A stretch of 64,000 bases of DNA from the NCBI RefSeq assembly GCF_015637705.1, contig NZ_JADOBE010000010.1:124001-188000 (forward strand). Reading direction: 5' to 3'. The stretch comes from Pseudomonas sp. N040 (GTDB lineage Bacteria > Pseudomonadota > Gammaproteobacteria > Pseudomonadales > Pseudomonadaceae). The notes under the pieces are model-generated. The model saw nothing but the letters and a program-made list of their open reading frames with translations. It ran no database searches and had not been told where the DNA came from. Position 1 is the stretch's first letter. Every line of letters begins with the position of its first letter. Positions 29,312 through 39,192 of this stretch are shown one piece after another. The translations under genes were made by a program, and so were the position numbers.

Positions 29312-30115
29312 ATGCTGCAACTGACCGCGCTGTACCGTTATCCGCTCAAGTCCGGCGCCAGCCAGGTGTTGCCGGAGGCGACCATCGACGCGCTGGGGCT
29401 GGCCGGGGACCGCCGCTGGATGCTGGTGGATGCCGCCAGCGGGCGTTTTCTCAGCCAGCGCCTGCTGCCGCAGATCGGCCGCATCGTCGCGCAGGGCAGC
29501 GCCGCCGGACTGCAGCTGAGCGCACCCGGCGCGGCGCCGCTGCAGGTCCCGCTGCCGGACCCCGCGACCGGCTTGCGTACGGTGACCCTGTGGGCGGACA
29601 CCTTCGCCGTGAGCGATGCCGGCGAGGCCGCGGCACATTGGTGCAGCAGCTACCTGCAGCGCGCCTGCCGGCTGGTGCATGTGCCGCTGCAGCAGGCGCG
29701 GCAGATCGACCGCACGTTTGCCGAAGCGGGTGAGCGGGTCGGTTTCGCCGACGGCTTTCCCTTGCTGCTGATCGGCCAGGCCTCGCTGGATGACCTGGCC
29801 GCGCGGGTCGGCCGGCCGCTGGAGATGCTGCGCTTCCGGCCCAACCTGGTGGTCGGCGGCGCGCTGCCGTATGCCGAGGATGGCTGGAAACGCATCCGTA
29901 TCGGCGCGCTGCAGCTGCGGGTGGTCAAGGGCTGCTCGCGCTGCATCATGACCACGCTCGACCCGTTCACCGGCGAACGCAGCACCGACCGCGAGCCGCT
30001 GCGCACCCTCGAAGGCTACCGGCAGCGCGACGGGCAGGTGTATTTCGGGCAGAACCTGATTGCCGAGGCGTGCGGCGAGCTGCGTGTCGGCATGCCGGTG
30101 GAGGTGCTGGAGTAA
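29312..30115 (+). CDS. MOSC-domain protein (YcbX/mARC-like)
   Basis: The protein has 267 residues from the ATG at 29312 (GGAGC upstream at 29299); an ATG at 29297 is an alternative. An N-terminal MOSC beta-barrel (LYRYPLKSGASQVLPEATIDALGLAGDRRWML) is followed by a MOSC domain with FRPNLVVGG, and KGCSRCIMTTLDP carrying the conserved Cys that ligates molybdenum. Relatives reduce N-hydroxylated compounds with the sulfurated Moco. It fits the nearby molybdenum-cofactor genes. It is convergent with folE. Confidence 0.9.
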   Translation: MLQLTALYRYPLKSGASQVLPEATIDALGLAGDRRWMLVDAASGRFLSQRLLPQIGRIVAQGSAAGLQLSAPGAAPLQVPLPDPATGLRTVTLWADTFAVSDAGEAAAHWCSSYLQRACRLVHVPLQQARQIDRTFAEAGERVGFADGFPLLLIGQASLDDLAARVGRPLEMLRFRPNLVVGGALPYAEDGWKRIRIGALQLRVVKGCSRCIMTTLDPFTGERSTDREPLRTLEGYRQRDGQVYFGQNLIAEACGELRVGMPVEVLE

Positions 30116-30221
30116 TTGGCGCGGACTGGCTGGTTATGGGCTGGATTGCCAATCCCTTCCGGCCGGGCCGGGCGCTTGGGGCGCGGATTACGCCGTGGCC
30201 CGGGCCAAGGCCGGCAGGCTC

Positions 30222-30767
30222 CTAGCGGATCAGGCTGAGAAACTCGCTGCGGGTGGCGGCGTTGTCGCGGAACTCGCCGAGCATCACCGAGGTGATCATC
30301 ACCGAGTTCTGCTTTTCCACGCCGCGCATCATCATGCACATGTGCCGGGCCTCGATGACCACCGCCACGCCCAGCGCGCCGGTGACCTGCTGCACTGCTT
30401 CGGCAATCTGCCGGCTGAGGTTTTCCTGGATCTGCAGGCGCCGTGCATACATGTCGACGATGCGCGCGACCTTCGACAGGCCGAGCACCTTGCCGCTGGG
30501 GATATAGGCAACATGCACCTTGCCGATGAAGGGCAGCAGGTGGTGCTCGCACAGCGAATACAGTTCGATGTCCTTGACCAGCACCATCTCGCTGTTGTCC
30601 GAACTGAACAGCGCGTTGTTGGTCACCTCTTCCAGCGTCTGCTGATAGCCACGGCAGAGGAACTGCATGGCCTTGGCAGCGCGTTTGGGGGTGTCGACCA
30701 GCCCTTCGCGGCTGACGTCTTCACCGAGCTGGCTGAGGATGGCGGTGTAGTGCTGTTCCAGGGACAT
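30222..30767 (-). CDS. folE: GTP cyclohydrolase I
   Basis: The protein has 181 residues from the ATG at 30767 ([11 protein letters not shown]). It converts GTP to 7,8-dihydroneopterin triphosphate, the first step of folate synthesis. Seen: [35 protein letters not shown] (zinc Cys-His), [23 protein letters not shown], and [11 protein letters not shown] (second zinc Cys). The frame is open upstream but that part has no protein character. Confidence 0.96.
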   Translation of the reverse strand: MSLEQHYTAILSQLGEDVSREGLVDTPKRAAKAMQFLCRGYQQTLEEVTNNALFSSDNSEMVLVKDIELYSLCEHHLLPFIGKVHVAYIPSGKVLGLSKVARIVDMYARRLQIQENLSRQIAEAVQQVTGALGVAVVIEARHMCMMMRGVEKQNSVMITSVMLGEFRDNAATRSEFLSLIR

Positions 30768-30934
30768 GTAGGTTTCACTCGCGGTTGCAGACGCGCAGGG
30801 TAGGGGCTGGGGAGCCTGGCTGGCAAGTCGAAATCGGCGCTGAATGTCCGCATCGCCCTGGCAATTGTCCGAACCCATGGCTGCCCCGGCCAGGCTGTTC
30901 GGCTAGCCTGGCGGCTCACTTGCGGGACAAGGCG

Positions 30935-31408
30935 ATGACAATGCTATCCAGACTTTCCGGACTGTCCGTCCGCCAGTTGCTGAACCTCTACGCCACGCTG
31001 CCGGCGGTACCGGCAACGGCGCGCCTGGGGCTGTGGCGCGCCTGCTTTGTCGGGCCCTGGTGGCTGCGCCTGAGTGCGGCACCGGGCATCGCCCTGGGCG
31101 GCATGCCGGGCTGGCAGGGCAAGCGCTTTGATACTGCGCAAAGCGCGGTGAATCTGCTGCGTGCCGGCAGCGGCCTGCGTGAAGTCTTGCCGATGCGCTG
31201 CAGCGAGCAGCCATCCTGGTTGGATGGCCGGCCCTGTGCGGCCGTGGCCTACGGCGCCAGCGCGCGAATGCCCTGGCGCTGGGTGCGCGACGAGTTGCGC
31301 CAGCTGGATGCCGACCACTGGCTGTGCCTGACTTACCTTGATCTGCCGTTGCTGCGCCGGCTGGCGTGCCCTTTTGTGCTGGTGCGTGGCGCCGGTGAGC
31401 AGGCTTGA
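30935..31408 (+). CDS. Conserved hypothetical protein near folE
   Basis: The protein has 157 residues from the ATG at 30935 (MTMLSRLSGLSVRQLLNLY). No catalytic motif or membrane helix is clear. Features are many Trp and Leu residues (ARLGLWRACFVGPWWLRLSAAP), a chorismate-lyase-like length (ubiC is about 160-190 residues) and a MPWRWVRDEL segment. I do not recognise it. It is divergent from folE and convergent with the Smr gene. Confidence 0.7.
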   Translation: MTMLSRLSGLSVRQLLNLYATLPAVPATARLGLWRACFVGPWWLRLSAAPGIALGGMPGWQGKRFDTAQSAVNLLRAGSGLREVLPMRCSEQPSWLDGRPCAAVAYGASARMPWRWVRDELRQLDADHWLCLTYLDLPLLRRLACPFVLVRGAGEQA

Positions 31409-31444
31409 TAGCCGCACAGCGTGATCCGCCGCCCGCGCACGCGG

Positions 31445-32014
31445 CTACTCGTCGCGGCCTTCGAGCATGGTGCGCTTGAGCAGCAGGTAGATCGCGCCGG
31501 TGCCGCCATGGCGGGGCAGGCACGAGGTGAAGCCGAGCACCTGCGCATGCTGGCGCAGCCAGGTGTTGACGTGGCTCTTGATCAGCGGCCGCTTGCCATC
31601 GATACGGGCGGCCTTGCCATGGGTCACCCGTACGCAGCGGATTTCCAGGCGGGCGGCTTCGGCGAGAAAGGCCCAGAGCGTTTCGCGGGCTTTCTCCACG
31701 GACATGCCGTGCAGGTCGAGGCTGCCCTCGAAGGGCACCTGGCCGGCCTTGAGCTTGCGCATCTGGCCTTCCTGCACGCCATCGCGGGCCCAGTACAGCT
31801 CGTCCTCGGCGCCGACATCGATGACGAACTGATCGGACAGGCCGTCAACCCGGGTCTCATTGCTGCGCTGCGTGGCGTTCAGGCGCTGGCGCTTGAGCTG
31901 CTGGCGGTCGGGCCTGGCCTTGCCGGTCTCGGCGTGATCGTGCGCAATGCGCTTCACGCCGCGCATCTGCTCGGCGAACAGGTTGCTGTCGGAGTCGTCT
32001 GGAGTACTGGACAT
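31445..32014 (-). CDS. Smr-domain protein
   Basis: The protein has 189 residues. An N-terminal basic linker (residues 1-90) precedes a small MutS-related domain: GSLDLHGMSVEKARETLWAFL, RVTHGKAARIDGKRPLIKSHVNTWL, and RHGGTGAIYLLLKR. Smr domains nick nucleic acids, and bacterial relatives cleave mRNA at stalled ribosomes. The position before prmB, a ribosome-modifying gene, matches the common Pseudomonas order. Confidence 0.92.
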   Translation of the reverse strand: MSSTPDDSDSNLFAEQMRGVKRIAHDHAETGKARPDRQQLKRQRLNATQRSNETRVDGLSDQFVIDVGAEDELYWARDGVQEGQMRKLKAGQVPFEGSLDLHGMSVEKARETLWAFLAEAARLEIRCVRVTHGKAARIDGKRPLIKSHVNTWLRQHAQVLGFTSCLPRHGGTGAIYLLLKRTMLEGRDE

Positions 32015-32059
32015 GGCGGTCGCTGGCCGTGAATCAGGGGATACGCGCAGTTTACCCGT

Positions 32060-32362
32060 TCAGCGCGATTTGAGCAGGCCCGGCGCCATGCCCAGGCCGT
32101 TGCGCCGGCGCCGCCGGCGGCAGATGCGCCAGCAGGCGATGCCCAGCACGAGCAGCAGGCTGCCGGCGAGGATCACGGCCAGCGAAGCATGCCCCTGCAG
32201 CAGTGGCGGGAGTTGCCCAAGACCCATGGCGATCCCGGCCATCAGCAGCAGGACGCCCAGGCAGCAGAGCAGGGCGGCGAGCGCGCCGCACAGGCGCCAG
32301 CGCCACTTGCCCGGGCCCTTGCCGCGCAGGCGGCTGGCATCGAATCCGGCGGACAGTTTCAT
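32060..32362 (-). CDS. Small membrane protein with two helices
   Basis: The protein has 100 residues. Two hydrophobic segments (LCGALAALLCCLGVLLLMAGIAMGL and ASLAVILAGSLLLVLGIACW) are flanked by basic stretches (RGKGPGKWRWR, CRRRRRR), suggesting both ends are cytoplasmic. No family is recognised. It is followed by the Smr gene in the same direction after 45 bp. Confidence 0.65.
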   Translation of the reverse strand: MKLSAGFDASRLRGKGPGKWRWRLCGALAALLCCLGVLLLMAGIAMGLGQLPPLLQGHASLAVILAGSLLLVLGIACWRICRRRRRRNGLGMAPGLLKSR

Positions 32363-32492
32363 CGCAGTTTTCCTTTGCTGTTCACGCTCAGACGTCTATC
32401 CGCGCCGCAGGTTCCCCGTGCCAGCAGGCTTTGTGTACTGCCGGGGCCGCCACGGCTGTTAAACTGCGCGCAAGCCTATCCAGGAGAGTGCT

Positions 32493-33404
32493 GTGAGCGA
32501 GTCCCGATTGCGTACCTTGCGTGACCACATCCGCTGGGCGGTCAGCCGCTTTCATGCGGAAAACCTGTTTTTCGGCCATGGCACCGACAATGCCTGGGAC
32601 GAAGCCCGCCAGCTGGTGCTGGGCGCGGTGCACCTGCCGTTCGAGATGGCCGACAGCTACCTCGACTGCGCCCTCGAGGATGACGAGCGCGCGCACCTGC
32701 AGCACTTGCTCAGGCGGCGCATCGTCGAACGCGTGCCGACCGCCTACCTGCTCGGCGAGGCCTGGTTCTGCGGGTTGCCTTTCGTGGTCGACGAGCGCGT
32801 GCTGGTGCCGCGCTCGCCGATTGCCGAGTTGATCGGCCAGCGCTTCGAGCCCTGGCTGCCCGCCGAGCCGGCGCGCATCCTCGACCTCTGCTGCGGTTCC
32901 GGCTGCATCGGCATCGCCACGGCCTACGCCTTCCCGGCGGCTGAAGTGGTGCTGGCGGACATTTCCTTCGATGCGCTGGAGGTGGCCAACCTGAACATCG
33001 AACGGCATGGTCTCGAAGAGCGCGTCTACACCGTGCAGGGCGACGGTTTCGGCGGGCTGCCGAAGCAGCGCTTCGACCTGATCCTGTCCAATCCGCCCTA
33101 CGTGGATGCCGAGGATTTTGCCGACATGCCGGCCGAGTTCCAGCACGAGCCGGTGCTCGGGCTGGCCTGCGGCGAGGATGGCCTGGACCTGGTGCGGCGC
33201 CTGCTGGCCGAGGCGGCCGATCATCTGAGCGAGCAGGGCCTGCTGATCGTCGAGGTGGGCAACAGCCAGGCGCACGTCGAGGCGTTGTACCCGCAGGTGG
33301 ACTTCACCTGGCTTGAGTTCGAGCAGGGCGGCCACGGCGTGTTCCTGCTGGCCGCCGCCCAGTGCCGCGAGCATCAGGCGCTGTTCCGGGCGCAACTGGG
33401 CTAG
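32493..33404 (+). CDS. prmB: 50S ribosomal protein L3 N5-glutamine methyltransferase
   Basis: The protein has 303 residues. It methylates a Gln of ribosomal protein L3 using S-adenosylmethionine. Seen: N-terminal helical domain, [27 protein letters not shown] motif [16 protein letters not shown] (about 127-142) and the catalytic [14 protein letters not shown] (about 193-206), intact. It lies two genes before aroC-like context: prmB, repeats, aroC. Confidence 0.95.
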   Translation: MSESRLRTLRDHIRWAVSRFHAENLFFGHGTDNAWDEARQLVLGAVHLPFEMADSYLDCALEDDERAHLQHLLRRRIVERVPTAYLLGEAWFCGLPFVVDERVLVPRSPIAELIGQRFEPWLPAEPARILDLCCGSGCIGIATAYAFPAAEVVLADISFDALEVANLNIERHGLEERVYTVQGDGFGGLPKQRFDLILSNPPYVDAEDFADMPAEFQHEPVLGLACGEDGLDLVRRLLAEAADHLSEQGLLIVEVGNSQAHVEALYPQVDFTWLEFEQGGHGVFLLAAAQCREHQALFRAQLG

Positions 33405-33465
33405 CAGCAGGCCGTTGAAAAAGGCGCTGTCTTGTTATGGGTTGGTTCATATGAGTGGGCCTTTG

Positions 33466-33670
33466 TAGGGTGGGTTAGGCCAGGGGCCGTAACCCACCAA
33501 CCGGCCGCAAGGCCGGCCACAGCACCCCCTCCGACCCCAATTGAACCCGCCCCTGCGGCTCACGCGCCAACCATCAACCGTAGGGTGGGCCTTGGCCCAC
33601 CGCGGCCAACCGCTGGCCCGACCCGCCATTTCGCGCTTTTGGTGGGCTGAAGCCCACCCTGCGCCCACCC
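33466..33670. repeat. Cluster of GTAGGGTGGG palindromes, long repeat copy 2
   Basis: It fills most of the 411-bp gap between prmB and aroC. A first palindrome, GTAGGGTGGGTTAGGCC...CCGTAACCCACC, is at 33466-33508. A second unit at 33561-33670 (CACGCGCCAACCATC, GTAGGGTGGGCCTTGGCCCACC, TTTTGGTGGGCTGAAGCCCA) matches copies 1 and 3 but lacks the GTATTCAACCCGT tail. No gene is seen in this gap. Confidence 0.7.
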
Positions 33671-33815
33671 CACGTCAGCCCTGCGGGCCAGCCTGCGGCT
33701 GTTACTTCCGTTGGTCGTTGCACCTGGCCTCGGCCGCCTCGCCGACGTTTTTCATCGGCCTGCGAGGCCGGTATATACTGGCGACCTCTTTCAGGTTCTC
33801 GCGGAGCTTTCCTGC

Positions 33816-34907
33816 ATGTCCGGCAACACTTACGGCAAGCTGTTCACTGTTACCACCGCTGGCGAAAGCCATGGCCCGGCGCTGGTCGCTATCGTTGACG
33901 GCTGCCCGCCGGGCATCGAACTGAGCCTGGCTGACCTGCAGCGCGACCTCGACCGGCGCAAGCCCGGCACCAGCCGGCATACCACCCAGCGCCAGGAAGA
34001 CGACGAGGTGGAAATCCTCGCCGGGGTGTTCGAGGGCAGGACCACCGGCTGCCCGATCGGCCTGCTGATCCGCAATACCGACCAGAAGTCCAAGGACTAC
34101 TCGGCGATCCAGGACCTGTTCCGCCCGGCCCACGCCGATTACACCTACCACCACAAGTACGGCCTGCGCGACCACCGCGGCGGTGGCCGCAGCTCGGCGC
34201 GCGAGACTGCCATGCGCGTCGCCGCCGGGGCCATCGCGAAGAAGGTGCTGGCCGGCTTCGGCATCCAGGTGCGCGGCTACATGAGCCAGCTCGGGCCGAT
34301 CGAGATTGCGTTCAAGGGCTGGGACAGCGTCGAGCAGAATGCCTTCTTCAGCCCGGATCCGGACAAGGTGCCGGAGCTTGAGGCCTACATGGACCAGTTG
34401 CGCCGCGACCAGGATTCGGTCGGGGCGAAGATCACCGTGGTCGCCGAGGGCGTGATGCCCGGCCTCGGCGAGCCGATCTTCGATCGCCTGGATGCCGAGC
34501 TGGCGCATGCGCTGATGAGCATCAACGCGGTCAAGGGCGTGGAGATCGGCGCCGGCTTCGCCAGCGTGGCGCAGCGCGGTACCGAACACCGCGACGAGAT
34601 GACGCCGGAAGGCTTCCTGTCGAACAATGCCGGCGGCATCCTCGGCGGGATTTCCTCCGGCCAGCCGATCGTTGCCCATCTGGCGCTCAAGCCGACTTCG
34701 AGCATCACCACCCCGGGCCGCTCCATCGACATCCACGGCAACCCGGTACAGGTGATCACCAAGGGTCGCCATGATCCCTGCGTCGGTATCCGCGCCACGC
34801 CGATCGCCGAGGCGATGATGGCCATCGTGCTGCTCGATCACCTGCTGCGCCATCGTGCACAGAATGCGGCGGTTCAGGTGTTCACCCCGGTGCTGCCACA
34901 GCTATGA
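33816..34907 (+). CDS. aroC: Chorismate synthase
   Basis: The protein has 363 residues from the ATG at 33816 (GGAG upstream at 33802). It converts EPSP to chorismate using reduced FMN. Seen: [22 protein letters not shown] at the start, [60 protein letters not shown], and [22 protein letters not shown]. All signatures are intact. Confidence 0.97.
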   Translation: MSGNTYGKLFTVTTAGESHGPALVAIVDGCPPGIELSLADLQRDLDRRKPGTSRHTTQRQEDDEVEILAGVFEGRTTGCPIGLLIRNTDQKSKDYSAIQDLFRPAHADYTYHHKYGLRDHRGGGRSSARETAMRVAAGAIAKKVLAGFGIQVRGYMSQLGPIEIAFKGWDSVEQNAFFSPDPDKVPELEAYMDQLRRDQDSVGAKITVVAEGVMPGLGEPIFDRLDAELAHALMSINAVKGVEIGAGFASVAQRGTEHRDEMTPEGFLSNNAGGILGGISSGQPIVAHLALKPTSSITTPGRSIDIHGNPVQVITKGRHDPCVGIRATPIAEAMMAIVLLDHLLRHRAQNAAVQVFTPVLPQL

Positions 34908-34912
34908 GCAAT

Positions 34913-35004
34913 GTAGGTTGGGTTGAGCGCAGCGAAGCCCAACAAACTGAGCCTGAGTCCTCTGCCATGCAACGTTGGGCTTCGCGTCGCTCAGCCCAAC
35001 CTAC
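34913..35004. repeat. GTAGGTTGGG-type palindrome pair
   Basis: GTAGGTTGGGTTGAGCGCAG... at 34913 is mirrored by ...GCGTCGCTCAGCCCAACCTAC ending at 35004. It lies between aroC and the MFS gene and belongs to a fourth sequence class of REP-like elements in the window. Confidence 0.75.
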
Positions 35005-35017
35005 ACGGACCTGACTC

Positions 35018-36172
35018 ATGGCCAGTGCCTTGCCCTACTGGCGGCTGTCCGGCTTCTACCTGTTCTATTTCGCCCTGCTCGGCGCGACCGCGCCCTATCT
35101 GGCGCTGTATCTGGACTACCTGGGTTTCTCCAGCGCCCGCATCGGCGAGCTGCTGGCGATTCCCATGCTGATGCGCTGCGTGTCGCCCAACCTGTGGGGC
35201 TGGCTGGGCGATCGCAGCGGCAAGCGCCTGGCCATCGTGCGCTTCGGCGCCTGCTGCACCCTGTTCAGCTTCGTGCTGATCCTGTTCGGCAAGAGCTATG
35301 CCTGGCTGGCGCTAATCATGGCGCTGTACGCGTTCTTCTGGCATGCGGTGCTGCCGCAGTTCGAGGTGCTGACCCTGGCCCACCTGGGCGAGCAGACCGC
35401 GCGCTACAGCGAAGTGCGGCTGTGGGGCAGCGTCGGCTTCATCCTCACCGTGGTCGGCCTGGGCCTGCTGTTCGAGCGGGTCAGCCTGGACGCGTTCCCC
35501 TGGGTGTTGATCGGCATCATCAGCTGCATCTTCATCAGCAGCTGGTGGGTGCCGAATGCCCAGCTCAGCGCGGCGCGCGATAATCCGCTGTCGGGCGGCT
35601 TCCTGCGCCAGTTGCGCCAGCCCGGCGTGCTGGCGTTCTTCGTGGTGGTGGGGCTGATGCAGCTGTGCCACGGGCCTTACTACACCTTCATCACCCTGTA
35701 CCTGGAGTCGCTCGGCTATGCCCGCGGGGTCATCGGCCAGTTGTGGGCCATCGGGGTGGTCGCGGAAATCCTCGTATTCCTGCTGATGGCGCGCCTGCTG
35801 CGGCACGTCAGCCTGCGCCAGGTGCTGATCGCCAGCCTGCTGCTGGCGGTGCTGCGCTGGATCCTGCTCGGCACGCTGGCGGAGCACGGTTTCTGGCTGC
35901 TGCTTGCGCAGTTGCTGCACGCGGCGACCTTCGGCAGTTTTCATGCGGTGTGCGTGCTGGTGGTGCGCGGCAGCTTCAATGCCCGCCAGCAGGGCCAGGG
36001 TCAGGCGCTGTATGCCGCGGTGTCCGGGGTCGGTGGCGGGCTGGGCGCGCTGTATGCCGGCTACAGCTGGACCGGGCTGGGCCCGACCTGGACCTTTCTG
36101 CTGGCCAGCCTGGTGGCCTTGCTCGGCGCCTTCATCATCTACCGGCACATGCCCGACCTGCAGCCGGACTGA
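35018..36172 (+). CDS. MFS transporter (LacY/HcaT-like)
   Basis: The protein has 384 residues and about 12 predicted membrane helices. The family loop motif is seen as SPNLWGWLGDRSGKRLAI, with YWRLSGFYLFYFALLGATAPYLALYL at the start and ESLGYARGVIGQLWAIGVVAEI in the second half. It matches the MFS_1-like group with 3-phenylpropionate permease. The substrate is unknown. It sits directly after aroC, as is usual in Pseudomonas. Confidence 0.88.
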   Translation: MASALPYWRLSGFYLFYFALLGATAPYLALYLDYLGFSSARIGELLAIPMLMRCVSPNLWGWLGDRSGKRLAIVRFGACCTLFSFVLILFGKSYAWLALIMALYAFFWHAVLPQFEVLTLAHLGEQTARYSEVRLWGSVGFILTVVGLGLLFERVSLDAFPWVLIGIISCIFISSWWVPNAQLSAARDNPLSGGFLRQLRQPGVLAFFVVVGLMQLCHGPYYTFITLYLESLGYARGVIGQLWAIGVVAEILVFLLMARLLRHVSLRQVLIASLLLAVLRWILLGTLAEHGFWLLLAQLLHAATFGSFHAVCVLVVRGSFNARQQGQGQALYAAVSGVGGGLGALYAGYSWTGLGPTWTFLLASLVALLGAFIIYRHMPDLQPD

Positions 36173-36361
36173 CCCTGCGGGCATTGCCGAAACGCACAAC
36201 TCCCGGCCGAATAGGACATTGCCCGGCGAGCCTGCGCGCCCTAGCATGCAGTGCGTGTCCTGGCTGAACGAGCGGCCGCACAACTTTGCCCTATCCCGCG
36301 GGCTGCTGGTAAAACAGCGCAGGCGTTCGCCTGTACCTTCACCTTCCAGAGTTAGCCGAGC

Positions 36362-37294
36362 ATGACTGTGACCAATGATCTGTACGAACACCGCAGCAGC
36401 CAGCAAACCGTCATCAAGGCGCTGTTGCGCGGGATGCTCCGGCTGTTTTTCCACGGCCTGGTGCGGCCGCCGGTGCCGGTCTGGCTGCAGCGCTGGATCA
36501 TTCGCCTGCTGACCATGCTCAACCACACGCCGCGCAGTGTGGTGCGCGGCCAGCAGAACATCCATGGCGTGCCCTGCGAGTGGCAGCACGGCGCGGCCTC
36601 GGGCCGCAGGGTCATGCTCTACCTGCACGGCGGCGCCTTCATGATCGGTGCGCCGGCCACCCACCGCGCGATCACGGCCAACCTTGCCGCGCTTGGCGGC
36701 ATGTCGGTGTGCGTGCCGGATTACCGGCTGGCGCCCGAGCATCCGTACCCGGCCGCCGCGGATGATTGCCTGGCGGTGTATCGCGGCTTGCTCGAGCTGG
36801 GTTACCAACCCGGGCAGATCAGCATCGCTGGCGACTCTGCCGGCGGCAACCTGGCCCTGGTGACGGCCCTGCGCATTCGTGATCTGGGCCTGCCCTTGCC
36901 GGCGGCGCTGGTGTGCTTCTCGCCGGTAACCGACTTCAGTTCCGAAGCAATCCATAACCCGCCCGCCGGCGACCCGCTGATCAACCTGGACTGGATGGCC
37001 CAGGCGCGCAGCGCCTATTGCCCGGCGCCGCTGGACCTGCACATGCCCGGTGTGTCGCCGCTGAATGCCGACCTGGCCGGGTTGCCGCCGGTGTTGCTGC
37101 AGGTCGGGGAGGATGAAGTGCTGCGCGACGACAGCCTGCGCTTTGCCGAGCGTGCGCGGGCCGCCGGAGTCGAGGTGCAGCTGCAGCGCTACGAAGGGCT
37201 CTGGCATGTGTTCCAGGCGCATGCCGGTGTGCTGCGCGTGGCCGATCTGGCGCTGGAGCGGGTGGTTGGCTTCCTGCGTGAATGGGTGAAATGA
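36362..37294 (+). CDS. Alpha/beta hydrolase, hormone-sensitive-lipase family
   Basis: The protein has 310 residues. HSL-type esterase: oxyanion motif LYLHGGAFMIG (about 90-100), VCVPDYRLAPEHPYPAA, nucleophile GDSAGGN (Ser about 160), Asp in LQVGEDEVLRDDS and His in GLWHVFQAH complete the triad. It probably hydrolyses short esters or lactones. The SDR gene starts 1 bp after its stop, so the two form an operon. Confidence 0.93.
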   Translation: MTVTNDLYEHRSSQQTVIKALLRGMLRLFFHGLVRPPVPVWLQRWIIRLLTMLNHTPRSVVRGQQNIHGVPCEWQHGAASGRRVMLYLHGGAFMIGAPATHRAITANLAALGGMSVCVPDYRLAPEHPYPAAADDCLAVYRGLLELGYQPGQISIAGDSAGGNLALVTALRIRDLGLPLPAALVCFSPVTDFSSEAIHNPPAGDPLINLDWMAQARSAYCPAPLDLHMPGVSPLNADLAGLPPVLLQVGEDEVLRDDSLRFAERARAAGVEVQLQRYEGLWHVFQAHAGVLRVADLALERVVGFLREWVK

Positions 37295-37295
37295 G

Positions 37296-38057
37296 ATGAA
37301 CAACATACTGATTACCGGTGCGGCCTCCGGCATTGGCGCGGCCACCGCGCGGCTGTTTCACCAGCGTGGCTGGGCGGTCGGTCTACTGGATATCAACGAG
37401 CCGGCGTTGGCCGCGCTTGCCGCGGAACTTGGTGGAGCCTGGTACCGCCCACTGGATGTCAGTGACCCGGGCGCGGTGGCTGGCGTGCTGGCTGAGTTCG
37501 CCCGCAGCCAGAATGGTCGGCTGCGGTTGTTGTTCAACTGTGCCGGCATTTTGCGCGTCGGCAACTTTGAGGACATCAGTCTGGTTGAGCACGCGCGGAT
37601 CATGCAGATCAATGTGCTGGGTCTGCTGACGATGACCCATGCGGCGTTTCCTTATCTCAAGGCTACGCCTGGAGCGCAGGTGATCAATATGGGTTCGGCC
37701 TCCGGGGTGTATGGGGTGCCGCAATTTGCCAGCTATTCGGCTTCGAAATTCGCCGTACGCGGCTTGACCGAGGCGCTTGAGCTGGAATGGCAGCGGCACG
37801 GGATACGGGTGGGTGACCTGATGCCGCCGTTTGTGCGTACGCCCATGGTCAGCAGCCAGAGCGTCACCCCGCCGGTTATCGATCGGTTGGGTGTGGATCT
37901 GGAAGCCTCGGACATTGCCGAAGCGGCCTGGCTGCAGGCGCATGACGCCCGCGTTCATCGTCCGGTGGGCCAGCTGTTCAGCTGGCTGTACCGCTTGGGT
38001 CAGATCATGCCAAACGCCGTATTGCGCAAGCTGATGGAGCTGGTCAGTCGTCCCTGA
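37296..38057 (+). CDS. Short-chain dehydrogenase/reductase
   Basis: The protein has 253 residues. Classical SDR: ITGAASGIGAATARL (NAD(P) site), FNCAGILRVG, the catalytic INMGSASGVYGVPQFASYSASKFAVRG (Ser, Tyr, Lys). LLDINEPALAAL after the second strand favours NAD. It is in an operon with the hydrolase; its end overlaps the convergent AraC gene by 14 bp. Likely role: oxidation of an alcohol released by the esterase. Confidence 0.93.
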   Translation: MNNILITGAASGIGAATARLFHQRGWAVGLLDINEPALAALAAELGGAWYRPLDVSDPGAVAGVLAEFARSQNGRLRLLFNCAGILRVGNFEDISLVEHARIMQINVLGLLTMTHAAFPYLKATPGAQVINMGSASGVYGVPQFASYSASKFAVRGLTEALELEWQRHGIRVGDLMPPFVRTPMVSSQSVTPPVIDRLGVDLEASDIAEAAWLQAHDARVHRPVGQLFSWLYRLGQIMPNAVLRKLMELVSRP

Positions 38058-39081
38058 GTGTCTGCTGCAGACGCCATGCTTGCGGCGTGCAGCCTTGCCA
38101 GCGGCGAAAGGCACGGTTGAAGTTGGACGGGTCGGCATAGCCCAGCTGCCAGGCGATCTGCTCGACGGCAAGCGGAGTGTCGGTGAGCAGACGCAAAGCT
38201 TCTTCCTGCCGGGTTTCATCCAGCAATTGCTGATAGCTGCAACCGGCCTGTTGCAGTGCACGGCTCAAGCTGCGCGGGGACAGGCAGAGCCGCCGCGCAC
38301 AGTCTTCCAGGCTCGGGTATTCCAGCTGGCAGCCGGCCAGATGCGCCCGCAGCCGTGAAGCCAGATCGCCTTGCAGGCCCAGCTGGTCCAGTGCGCATTG
38401 GCGCAGCGCCACGGCATGGGTATGGGCATCGGCAGCCGGGCAGGGCAGATCGAGCAGTTCGAGCGGCAGGCTCAAATAAAGGGCGGATTCGTTGAAGCGG
38501 ACCGGACAGGGAAACCACCCCGCCACCGTTGCCGCGCATGACGGCGCGTCCATGGGCAATCCGACACGCAGCTGGTGGTGCTGGTCGCCCAGCATTGACG
38601 CCAACAACTGCGCCAGGATAAGTCCCAAGGCAGCGCAGATGAATTCCTGCACATCGTGCAAGGGCACCACCGGCCTGAAATCAAGGCGGACTTCCCCGTC
38701 GCTCTCGCTCAGCTGGCCGCGGAACTGTGAGCTGCGCAGGCTGCTCAGTTGACAGAGGGTGGCCAGCCCCTGCCGCAGGTCACGGCTGCACAGCATGGCT
38801 ATGCCCGGCAGGCCGTGTACATCCGAGCGCGCTTTGGCACCCAGCTCGAAGGGCAGCCGCGGATCGTCACAACGCTTTTGCACGGCGCGAATCAGCGCGT
38901 TCATCTCAGCGTGGCCGATATGTTGCGCGCTGCTGTCTATGCGTCTGGCATCAAGACCGGCTTCACGCAGTATTTCAGTGACCGGCAGGCCATGACTTTT
39001 CGCCACGTCACATAACAGTCGTGCATAGACCGCGTGGTAGAGCAGGCTTCCGGCTGGCTGGGCTGAGATGTGGCTGGGCAT
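38044..39081 (-). CDS. AraC-family regulator
   Basis: The protein has 345 residues. An arabinose-binding-type N-terminus (LLCDVAKSHGLPVTEILREAGL, AMLCSRDLRQGLATLCQL) is followed by a C-terminal HTH_18 (LEDCARRLCLSPRSLSRALQQAGCSYQQLLDETR, AVEQIAWQLGYADPSNFNRAFRRWQGCTPQAWR). It is divergent across 111 bp from the diiron-reductase fusion gene and convergent with the SDR gene, so it probably controls this oxidative cluster. Confidence 0.9.
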   Translation of the reverse strand: MPSHISAQPAGSLLYHAVYARLLCDVAKSHGLPVTEILREAGLDARRIDSSAQHIGHAEMNALIRAVQKRCDDPRLPFELGAKARSDVHGLPGIAMLCSRDLRQGLATLCQLSSLRSSQFRGQLSESDGEVRLDFRPVVPLHDVQEFICAALGLILAQLLASMLGDQHHQLRVGLPMDAPSCAATVAGWFPCPVRFNESALYLSLPLELLDLPCPAADAHTHAVALRQCALDQLGLQGDLASRLRAHLAGCQLEYPSLEDCARRLCLSPRSLSRALQQAGCSYQQLLDETRQEEALRLLTDTPLAVEQIAWQLGYADPSNFNRAFRRWQGCTPQAWRLQQTLRDD

Positions 39082-39192
39082 TAATGGTCAGTCTGGCGTG
39101 ATATGACAACCGATTGTCTGCATTGACACTGCTGCTGGCAAGCCATCAGGCGAAGAATTCATGTCGTCGCGAAACCCTATGAGGTAAAGCCC